Assembly (NCBI GenBank): GCA_949987705.1
Contig: OX465283.1
Span: 47,654,953 to 47,718,952 of the forward strand
Reading direction: 5' to 3'
DNA from: Thereva unica
Lineage: Eukaryota > Arthropoda > Insecta > Diptera > Therevidae
Length of the DNA: 64,000 nucleotides
Positions 56,150 to 64,000 of the stretch are shown here, in pieces (the first letter of the stretch is position 1; each line of letters starts with the position of its first letter). The notes under the pieces are model-generated. The model searched no databases. It was not told where the DNA came from and was given only the letters and a program-made list of their open reading frames with translations. A program made the position numbers and the translations under genes.

Positions 56150-59109
56150 ATGGAGCATGTTCTTGAGAATACTCTGCTAACAGCAGCTCAACAAATAGAG
56201 AAGACATTAGACAGTCAGCTGGACAGATTAGATAATTTGGATGCCGATGAGCTGCAACAAATCCGGCAGCAAAGATTAAAGGAGCTAAAGTCAATGGCAA
56301 AGAAGAAACAGGAATGGATAGAGAATGTAATTAAAACCGTCTAAAATTAAGTACAATTTACGATAATTTTAATTGGTTTCAATTACAGGGCCATGGGGAA
56401 TATGCGGAGTTGGCTGATGAGAAGGAATTCTTTGAGGTTTCCAAGAAATCACCGAATATCGTTTGTCATTTCTATCGGGATTCAGCTGAACGTTGTAAAA
56501 TTGTTGATATGCATTTAAAGATACTAGCTCCCAAGCATATAGAAGCTAGATTTTGTAAAGTTAATGCTGAAAAGTCACCATTTCTGACTGAACGACTGAG
56601 AATTAAAATCATTCCGACCATAGCTTTGATTAAGGATAGCAAGACGAAGGACTATATTGTCGGTTTTACTGATTTAGGGAACCGCGATGACTTTAGTACT
56701 GAAATGATGGAATGGAGAATAGCACAATCTGGTGCTATTGACTACAAGGTAAGTTTTATTTATGTTTAGTGGCTAGTCATTAGGATATCCCGGTCATATT
56801 TCTGACACACGTAAAACTTGATTCGTAATGCAAATGATTCAATATCATCTCCACAATAATGAATCTCTAAAGCTAGAGTCTAACCAAGTCTCGAATGACA
56901 AATATAATAACGTTTTAGATAAAAATAGATCTCCCAGCGACCTTTTATTATGTTCAGCAAACCACATCGACCAAAGTATACACCGATTTGGTGAGTCTAG
57001 TTCGGTCGCTGTAGACTAGTGTTGGATAGCAAACGATTATAAAATCAGTTTGTATGAAGAGCAGCGCTATCGTTTACTACATATGCGGCAAATTGAGAAG
57101 TAAGATCCTCAACACTCACGTAGGCAGCAAAAACTTCTGGTCCTTGGTAACTTCCAACAAGAATAATTTTACCTCTTCCTCAACCCCTCCATTCATTTAA
57201 GAGAAGGAGGTGATAGCAGAAAGCAAATCCAAGCCCGATTTATTGGCATCTCTGTTCGCCTGAAATTATTCTTTACCCGAAGCTGATATGTCACCAACGG
57301 TTCTCTAACGCAACGCCCCGACGCAATTTTCTTCAGGACACGAGTGGTGTATAAATGTCTCAAAGAACTTGACATCAATAAATCCACTGGCTCTAATAAT
57401 ATTCCCCCTATGGTACTCAATGTGCCTCACCCTTGGGTAAACCTCTGTGTAAACTTTTTGCCCTGTTATATTTCCCCGGAGTTATCCCAACTCTTGGAAA
57501 CTAGCTCATGTTCATCCCGTTCCCAAAAAAGGTGAAGCCAGCGCTCAATAGCACTAACTTCTGTTCTCTCCAAAATTATGAAGACAATAATCAATAGAAG
57601 GCTGATGAAATATCTAGAATCTAACGAAATTATTCAGGACAGGCAGTACGACTCTTGTGTGTTTCACTGAACACATTAACCAAAGCATCCATAGCTTCTG
57701 TGAGTCTGGTCTGGTTGCTCTGGATATCTCCAAGGCTTTGACAGAGTATGGCATCCCGCTCTGCTGTCTAAACTCAAGCTATTGGTATTGACTCAGTTCT
57801 AAGGAACTGGATTGAGAGCTTTCTTTCTGGCCGTTCAATGAAGGTAGTATTGGATGGAATTGAGTCCAACCCCTACTCCAGCTCGGCCGGAGTTCCCCAA
57901 GGGACGATTCTCGCACCTACTCTCTTTCTTATATTCATTAATGATCTGCTCTCAATTCCCTCCAATCCATTTCAGAGTTTTGCCAATGACGGTACTCTGC
58001 GTTACTCCTACTAGTTCACTCCAAATGTGAGCTCATGTCCAACTCTCTTAACGCGGACATTAAACTCATTCTTAATTGGGGCCGTAAGAATCTTCTACTG
58101 TCTATTCTTCACTAAAACATGCACCAACCTTCCTTCCATTTCAGTGGGCGAAGATAATATAACATCTGACCCATCTCTTAACATCATCGACGTGTCTTTA
58201 TTTTTTATTTGCGATGGAATAATCACATACTCCAAGTTACCAAGCAAGCGTATCAATGCTTCGACTTCCTTAAAAGATGCAAGTTTCTCCTTCATCCAGC
58301 TGCCTTGGCTACAATCTACAAGTCCTACATTTGGCCCTGCCTTGAATACGTCGTTTTGTTGGTAATATTTTTTCTCCTCCATATGCACCACTTGAGTGAG
58401 GCGAATGTTGCCTGGCCGATGCGGCTGTGAACGTCGACCGTCGACACCACTTTCGTTTCCTCAACCAATGATCCCAAATATTTGAACATCGGACTTGTTT
58501 GATTTGGGTTCCATCGAGCTGAACACTGGCCCTCGATCCGCCCGTTGTGAGCCCGCACTGATTTTTAACCATATGACTAAGCGATGCAACAAATGTTGTT
58601 GGTGTCGGCGAAGATGGTGCTATCGTCGGCGAACATTAAGCCGGCTACGAAGTTGTCGTATCGAACTTCGAGTCCTCCTTCGAATGCTTCACGCATAATC
58701 GCGTCAATCACAACGTTGAAGAGAAGTAGCGAAGCGACGTCTCCCTGTCGGGCAAGCTCGTGCCAAATCTGATTTCTATAACCGTCGCCCTATGCCAAAT
58801 TAGATCCGTAATAATCGAGACGAATTCAGTGCTTCGAAAACACTTACTGACGAATTTCCAATAAAACCTGCAACAACTGTGCCAGTGGCGCTTTACTTAT
58901 GTAATGTTTATAGGCGCTTTTGTTATATAATGTTTAATACAATTCCATATTCTCTGTATTCAATAATTTTCCAATTTTATTTTTAGGGTGACCTGATGAC
59001 ACCTCCAGTTCAGGATAAAAGATCGAAATCATCATTCCTTCACCGGCCCAAGAAAACAATTCGTGGTGGCTATGATTCTGATGATTCAGATATTGACTTT
59101 GATGAATAG
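56150..59109 (+). CDS. TXNDC9: TXNDC9, thioredoxin-fold phosducin-like co-chaperone
   Basis: CDS 56150..56326, 56389..56748, 58987..59109, all junctions phase 0, 219 aa (human 226). Exon 1 is a coiled coil (residues 8-59, [20 protein letters not shown]). Exon 2 is the thioredoxin fold: [35 protein letters not shown], the cis-Pro region [10 protein letters not shown] and [20 protein letters not shown]. The usual CxxC is reduced to one cysteine (C95, ...RDSAERC), as in the family. Exon 3 gives [21 protein letters not shown], the acidic end. Family knowledge: a cytosolic PhLP3-type protein that binds the CCT/TRiC chaperonin and modulates actin/tubulin folding. Continuing past donor AAT|GTAATT or AAG|GTAAGT reaches stops in the introns. 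TTTCAG nine nt before the ATG could be a 5'UTR acceptor. Looks intact. Confidence 0.95.
56840..58350 (+). mobile_element. Jockey-like LINE, scrambled copies
   Basis: 56950-57015 reads an RT block ([18 protein letters not shown]). 57340-57480 then reads an earlier block ([21 protein letters not shown]), and 57700-57960 gives [23 protein letters not shown] and a [20 protein letters not shown] block. A later RT block preceding an earlier one shows at least two truncated copies. Same family as 17440-19515. Confidence 0.75.
58365..58860 (-). mobile_element. Antisense LINE reverse-transcriptase fragment
   Basis: The minus strand reads [40 protein letters not shown], nearly the same as 28805-28935. 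Upstream on that strand (58700-58600) it gives RT sequence around the [16 protein letters not shown] active site. Inserted next to the Jockey-like LINE. Confidence 0.75.
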
Positions 59110-59291
59110 CGTAATCAAAGGTTTTATATTAAAAAAAAACTTCTATTTATTGTTTATCCAGTATAAAAATTCTCTCTTATCCTCAAATTAAATAATATCA
59201 TCTTAGAGAACAATATAAAAAAAATTCTGCTTTAAACTTATTCGTTTTGCCTTGGCTAAAATCTTAAAGAAATAACTTTAAAAAAAACTAA

Positions 59292-59297
59292 AATAAA
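59292..59297 (+). terminator. Polyadenylation signal candidate for TXNDC9
   Basis: AATAAA about 180 nt after the stop in a very A-rich 3' flank. Other weaker variants nearby. Confidence 0.4.
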
Positions 59298-59299
59298 AC

Positions 59300-59850
59300 T
59301 CCTGTTTAAAACAAACAAAAAAAATGCCAGGAAAATTCAAAATTATTAAATAATTAAAAAAAAATTAATAATAATTAAAAAAGAATAGAAAAAGAGAAAA
59401 TTTATTTTATATAAAATGTTTAGAAATTAAAATTTATTCGAAAGTAGGAATTTCTAATAACGAAAGCGACTATTTTCTTTCTATTTTTTATTTTAACCCA
59501 ATTTGTGATCCTCGCTCTTTTTTAACCAGTTTTTGCAATATGCACAATATTTCGAAAGACAAAATTTTTTTAGGTATTCATTAAAAACTTTGTAAAGAGT
59601 AATGATTGAAATTTTTTTAGATAATATTGCGCTATTATTATCTAGGAAGTTTGTTTATCAAGTATTTTGTTCAAGATTTATGTTTTTTTACAAATATATC
59701 TATACACTTAATTAAATAACGGTATTTTTTTTATAAATAGTGGTATTAGTCAGATTATGAATTGTTATTTTTCAGAGACTTAGTTGACTGGAGAGTTTCT
59801 TTTAGGAAAGTAAGTTCAACCGTCGACCAACTTTTAAGTTTTAATGCGGG
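59300..59850. other. AT-rich 3' flank of TXNDC9
   Basis: A/T-rich with several homopolymer runs. Nothing recognisable. Confidence 0.4.
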
Positions 59851-59869
59851 CAGAGAAAGGTGAACATAT

Positions 59870-60060
59870 ATCCAATTTTTCCAACACTAGGTTCATTGTC
59901 TCCTCCTCATGCATCCTCGAGACAACAACCTTACCTATCATATCCTTTTTCTATTTTCTAGCTAAGCATACTATTAGACATTGCACCATGGCATAAACGA
60001 CATGGCTAGCTGGTAGTATAAAGAGTGACACATAAGCTTAGACTTTCACAAGAGAATTAG
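59870..60060 (+). mobile_element. Jockey-like LINE 3' end
   Basis: TCTAGCTAAGCATACTATTA GACATTG through GTGACACATAAGCTTAGAC resembles the 3' end of the intron-10 LINE (19430-19515). 5'-truncated. Confidence 0.6.
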
Positions 60061-60089
60061 GTTGAAAGGCGAACTTCAGCCCTATTTTA

Positions 60090-60195
60090 TCTTAATCGGC
60101 TCTACAACCGGGATTCGGTCTTGATGATCTCGGCAACTGCTCTCTCCACTAGTTTCCATTACGAGCCGATATCCTCCACTTTGGCATCAAGAACG
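60090..60195 (-). mobile_element. RTE-like LINE 3' terminal fragment
   Basis: GGCTCTACAACCGGGATTCG GTC and CTCTCCACTAG...CGAGCCGAT match 21391-21470, the end of the antisense LINE in VPS13B intron 14. Confidence 0.6.
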
Positions 60196-60309
60196 CCTCT
60201 AATAAAATCGCGAATTGGCAGGATAACATCACAAGCCGGACTGTTTCCGGACTGCCTCGAAAACAGCGGCTTGTTGGTATCAGTAATTATTCTTCCTTGA
60301 ATCGTTAGG

Positions 60310-61282
60310 CTTGGTTTGTGCAAACAATGTTTTTCAATACGTTGCTGGCTATTCTACAATCTGAATGCTTTGAAATTTTTTTCCTTGAGACGAGAATGAT
60401 TGCAGAAGAGAGTGGCATTCAAATCACCACTACATGCAATTCCTTAAAAGTTCGGCAAGAACATCGATCTAATCCACCCGTAGATAACGTGGAAGAGTAT
60501 TACTTGAGGTCAATGTATATCTCGATCTTAAACTAGGTTATTGCAGATCTGGAAGAATGCATACCTAAAGAAACCTTAAATTCTTTTGATCTGATTATAT
60601 TCATTCCCCCGATATACAAAAACAAGGTAGTAATGTAAAAGATTGAATACCGTAAGACAGTATTTTAGTGCTGAAGTCACTTGGTGACCGCAAAAAAAAT
60701 GCCTTTCTATATAAAATTGCATCTGTTGCTTCCGTATTAGATCTGACGTCACTAGGTGACCCTTTCCTATGTTATTCGAATCTTTCAGCTTCTTTTATAT
60801 TAACTTGTTTCTGTATACCGTGATTCATTCCGATAGCAGCGAAGTCAGTGGAAGTGCCAAATAGAAATAGAACTAAATCCTTTAATATGAAGAAAGAGTA
60901 TGAAGCGTGGAGACAAAAGTGGAAGCGAGAGAAAGAAAAAGGGACATCGTTACCTGAAACGGCTATTGAGACCTTCATTTATTGCAACAAGCATCAGCAT
61001 CCTATAATAAGCAAAATTATTCAGATATGGCTAACACTTCCGTCAAGCGCTGCGACAGCTGAGCGATCCTTTTCAACACTACGTCGGATTAAAACTTGGC
61101 TAAGGACCTGTATGGGTAAAGACAGGCTTGAGGGCCTAGCTCTGTTAAATATTCACCCTGACATAAATATGAATATTGAGAAAGTTATCGCGTCGTTCAA
61201 AAAGCAAAAAGCAAGAAGGCTCAAAATAAAAGCTGTGAGTTTCGAACCCCACCGCTTACAATTTTAAGATCCGCCACTAGAT
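60310..61282 (+). pseudogene. hAT transposase C-terminal relic
   Basis: 60440-60600 encodes VRQEHRSNPPVDNVEEYYLR SMYISILN-stop-VIADLEECIPKETLN, the hAT mid-region NxEEYYRRSxFIPxLD block. 60848-61267 encodes the dimerisation domain: PSSAATAERSFSTLRRIKTW LR, RLEGLALLNIHPDIN, VIASFKKQKARRLKIK. The segment before 60310 and the intervening part are damaged. AGATCCGCCACTA just after the stop (61270-61282) resembles the hAT terminal repeat CAGTGGCGGATCT, marking a plausible right end. The left end was not found. Confidence 0.8.
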
Positions 61283-61284
61283 GA

Positions 61285-61410
61285 GGATGAGCTCAGGAGT
61301 ACGACAAGGATGTCTACTTTCGCCATTACTATTTCTTATAGTAATAAACGATATCCTTGTCAGCTCTCTAGATAGCAGAACAGGTGGCAGGCAAAGGCGA
61401 AAAGCGCCCT
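61285..61410 (+). mobile_element. LINE reverse-transcriptase snippet
   Basis: Reads SSGVRQGCLLSPLLFLIVIN DILVSSLDSRTGG, the RT block 4/5 (RQGC..SPLLF) of another non-LTR element. About 110 bp only. Confidence 0.6.
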
Positions 61411-62054
61411 ACGCTTTTTTACATATAAGTATGTAGCTGCAGCAATAACAACTTTACATTCAAAATTATTTTTTACTTTTTGGTTCATTTTAAAATAAAA
61501 GCGTATTTTTAGTTTTTTAAACTATTTATTTTTATTCTCTACTTCTTAGTCTAATATATGTCTTCCGCTATTTTGAAGCGGCGGGCATATTACATTTAAA
61601 ATGACTTCACACAGCTTACTGTATTCTGCCTGTCGTACTCTTTCATTTGATACTCATGCTGTGGGCTTGGTGGAACACAACTGCCAAAAATGGCCGCCAT
61701 CTTGAAACCGCCTTCTTGTTTTTTTTACGAAATGGTCAGATTGCGATTAGTACTTATACATGATTATTTGAACTCAGGTTTAATCCGAGTCAAACTACAT
61801 GTAGAAGGGAGTAGAGTTAAGTTGCTGGGTTGAAATTATGCAAACAAACGTGAGTTCAGTAGTTGACTAGTTGGTTGGATTTAGTTGACAGCAGCATCTT
61901 TGCGATTTGTTTGTGATTTTTTGTAACGTATAGTGGTTTGTTATTTTCAACACAATCTAAACTATTCAACTCATCTTCTATACATACTAATTTCCACGCG
62001 AACTACCAATGTGTGCGAAATTTGAAGTAAAATCGGTTATATTTTTTATTTTTT

Positions 62055-62240
62055 AAGGCTCGAACAGAACCAATCCGTTACCGTCGCTGCGCACGTTTTT
62101 CCTTTGTTCTTTTTGACTTTTCGTCCGCTTGATTGCGGCTACCGCTTGCTACCGCTCCGTTCGTCTCATGGAAATTTTATGGAAATGTCAAATTTCAAAC
62201 TTTTAAAACGGACGGAACGGATTGGTTCTGTTTGAGCCTT
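62055..62240. mobile_element. MITE copy 1 of a pair
   Basis: Left AAGGCTCGAACAGAACCAATCC GTTACCGTC, right GGACGGAACGGATTGGTTCT G...GAGCCTT, inverted ends of about 30 bp. Length 186 bp. About 75-80% of it is shared with 62253-62429. Confidence 0.8.
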
Positions 62241-62252
62241 TAGTCTATTTTA

Positions 62253-62429
62253 AAGGCTGAAGCAGAACCAATCCGTTCCGTCCGCTCCGCACGTTTTTCC
62301 TTTGTTCTTTTTGACATTCCGTCCGCTTGATTGTGGCTACCGTTCCGTTCGTCTCATGGAAAGTTTATGGAAATGTCAAATTTCCAACTTTTAAAAACGG
62401 ACGGAACGGATTGGTTTTGCTTGAGCCTT
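62253..62429. mobile_element. MITE copy 2 of a pair
   Basis: Same ends (AAGGCTGAAGCAGAACCAAT CC / GGATTGGTTTTGCTTGAGCC TT) and same internal CACGTTTTTCCTTTGTTCTT as copy 1, in the same orientation, 12 bp away. The A/T-rich flanks do not give an unambiguous target duplication. TTAA is possible. Confidence 0.8.
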
Positions 62430-62697
62430 AAGTCTTCCGCAATTTGTGTTGGCCGCCATTTTGAATTTGAAATTACGCCACCCAGCTAATAGTATTCTAC
62501 CTGTCATAACCTTTCATTTGATACACATGTCAGGGAGCCGGGGAACACAATTGCAAAAATCGCCCGCCATTTTGGAACCACCATCTTTTTTTTTACAAAA
62601 TGGTCAGATTGCATCGTCGTCCAAACTGAACGTGTATGAAAAATTTTAGCTCAATCGAAAACCGCTAAGTGGATCAAATTTAACTTTCAAGATTTTA

Positions 62698-63375
62698 GCC
62701 TAGTATCCTGTTCGTGCGGAATTCAGACTCCCCTTTAAAATGCATGTAAAAAAAGTGTGCGGAATTCAGGTCAGAGGCCGGTCTGAATTCCGTCCATAAA
62801 GTTTAGTATCCTGTTCGTGCGGAATTCAGACCCGTAAACGAGCGTTTTCTCTGAGTGGAGACTTCACGTTTCATTTTCCGCAGGACACTTAGCCCAAGAA
62901 ATATATTTTCTATTTTCATGAGCGGAAATATTGACGTTTACTACTATTGAAGGCATACGAGATTGAAAAGTGCAACATTAGCAAATGAACACGTCAAATA
63001 CAAATAATTTTATTATAATTTATGTTTTTTACATAAAATCTTCTCTTGATTTATTTTACTTTCTTTTAATTTAAAATGCTTGTCCAATTTATAAGTACGA
63101 GGATATATGTTCAGAACGTGCATTTTTGATAAAATTCTCTATCAATTTTCTTTTTTCCAAATAATAGAATTACTCGATATGCAGGCAATTTTCTGAACTT
63201 ATTTATTTTGTTTTAATACCGCAGAAGCGCAATAAAGGACAGTGCAATAATTAATTTGAAATTGTCCAACTGTCAGGTCTACATTGTCGACATAAGTCTC
63301 CCAGCTAAGCGGAATTCAGACTAGTTATATGGATTCTCTACAGAGCGGAATTCCGCATGAACAGGATACTAGGCT
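62698..63375. mobile_element. 678-bp TIR element with duplicated left end
   Basis: AGCCTAGTATCCTGTTCGTG CGGAATTC at the left and GAATTCCGCATGAACAGGAT ACTAGGCT at the right are inverted. The left-end motif TAGTATCCTGTTCGTGCGG recurs at 62804. GGAATTC motifs recur near both ends in both orientations. No coding capacity. Confidence 0.75.
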
Positions 63376-64000
63376 TTTATTACATAGTTACAAGCTAATA
63401 AAAGCGTATTAAAAAGTAGAAGAAAAAAAATAACGACAAAATTTTACATCAAATAGTCTTCGCTAATTGCTTCAATTATTTATGAATTAGAATACATTTC
63501 ATTTCGCATATATTGTTTTGCTATGAAAAATAAAATAATATTTGATTGGAATATTTCACCCAATGGTATTAAAATTCTGAAAATAAATTTACTTTCAAAC
63601 GAAATAACACACAACAAAAAAACACAAATTAATCCCTCCAACAAAAAATGTATTTCCAATAAGAACGTGCCCCTATAAGAATTAGAACATCTCACTTAGC
63701 CATTGTGAATAGATCACATCAGTTGTCAATTCACTTTTTGATGCGCGATGTGTGCCTGCCAGGCCAGCATGTGTGTTGTGTTCTGACTGTGTTGCAAGCC
63801 ATGTCAAACCTGTGTCAAACCACCAGAACCAGTCATCAGAAGGAAGTTGAGCCTGGATCTGTGTGCACACGGTGCCCGTCTCGATTTTGTGAAGTATTTT
63901 CTGACCGTGACTTTGAGTAAAAGTATTCCCCAAAAAGTTGTTTCCTCAACATTTAGTGCCGCGTTAAAACATCCGAGAAAGCCGGACCTGGGAACTCGAA
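63376..64000. other. Window end, nothing recognised
   Basis: Overlapping plus and minus ORFs at 63682-63933 have no identifiable domain. The window stops here, so a larger gene or repeat cannot be excluded. Confidence 0.35.

Larger units (their letters stand above)
56749..58986 (+). other. TXNDC9 intron 2 (2238 nt) filled with LINE relics
   Basis: Donor AAG|GTAAGT, acceptor TTTATTTTTAG|GGTGAC. A sense Jockey-like LINE and an antisense fragment of a second family occupy most of it. The other TXNDC9 intron is 62 nt. Confidence 0.85.
61550..62640. repeat. Diverged direct repeat carrying twin MITEs
   Basis: GGCCGCCATCTTGAAACCGC C...TACGAAATGGTCAGATTGCG (61690-61745) and GCCCGCCATTTTGGAACCAC C...TACAAAATGGTCAGATTGC (62562-62612) are direct copies. 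Each is preceded by a related CTGTCRTA.YCTTTCATTTGATAC stretch (61630, 62505). The MITE pair lies between them. Confidence 0.65.

Noticed and set aside
63682..63933. Overlapping ORFs on both strands at the window end
   Set aside because: No identifiable domain on either strand. Too little sequence to judge.
1..64000. CRISPR array, tRNA/rRNA genes, bacterial operon
   Set aside because: No regular spacer-repeat array, cloverleaf or rRNA core was recognised. The genes are spliced and animal-type.

Overview
This 64 kb window is AT-rich eukaryotic nuclear DNA and almost certainly comes from an insect. Short GT-AG introns of about 47-68 nt, animal-specific proteins and many decayed LINE, mariner, hAT and pogo remnants point that way. 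The very short introns and a CaaX protein resembling the dipteran kugelkern type suggest a fly or midge, but the order is a low-confidence inference. There are three real protein-coding genes. Everything else recognisable is transposon debris.

Layout. (1) 1-5190: upstream flank with a palindromic MITE, decayed LINEs and a 133-bp tandem duplication. (2) 5191-32281, plus strand: the complete coding region of VPS13B, a bridge-type lipid-transfer protein of the Golgi. I rebuilt 23 exons encoding about 3676 residues, and all 22 junctions keep frame. The exons form seven islands. Sixteen introns are 47-68 nt. The other six are 1.8-3.2 kb, and each carries transposon sequence: LINEs in introns 2, 8, 10, 14 and 19, a mariner relic in intron 16, and TIR elements in introns 8 and 14. 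(3) 32282-36726: convergent intergenic space with an R1-like LINE split by a 746-bp TIR element. (4) 36727-38430, minus strand: a 567-residue, lysine/glutamate/serine-rich protein with basic nuclear-localisation motifs and a C-terminal CSVM farnesylation box, a candidate kugelkern-like nuclear-envelope protein. A splice acceptor just before its ATG implies a 5'UTR intron. (5) 38436-56149: a gene-poor interval with a long RTE-like LINE, R1-like and pogo-like relics and several MITEs. (6) 56150-59109, plus strand: TXNDC9, the thioredoxin-fold co-chaperone, with three exons, 219 residues and a 2.2-kb intron made of LINE pieces. (7) 59110-64000: 3' flank with a hAT transposase relic, twin MITEs and a 678-bp TIR element.

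The genes are housekeeping or cell-architecture genes with no evident operon-like or functional linkage: Golgi lipid transfer (VPS13B), probable nuclear envelope (CaaX protein) and chaperonin/tubulin folding (TXNDC9). I found no tRNA, rRNA, CRISPR or prokaryotic-type system. The most informative non-genic structures are nested TIR elements whose removal, with one 3-bp target-site copy, restores reading through the interrupted LINE, which fixes their exact ends. Several TIR families here share 3-bp target duplications and termini starting near GG. That suggests one or more PIF/Harbinger-like activities.
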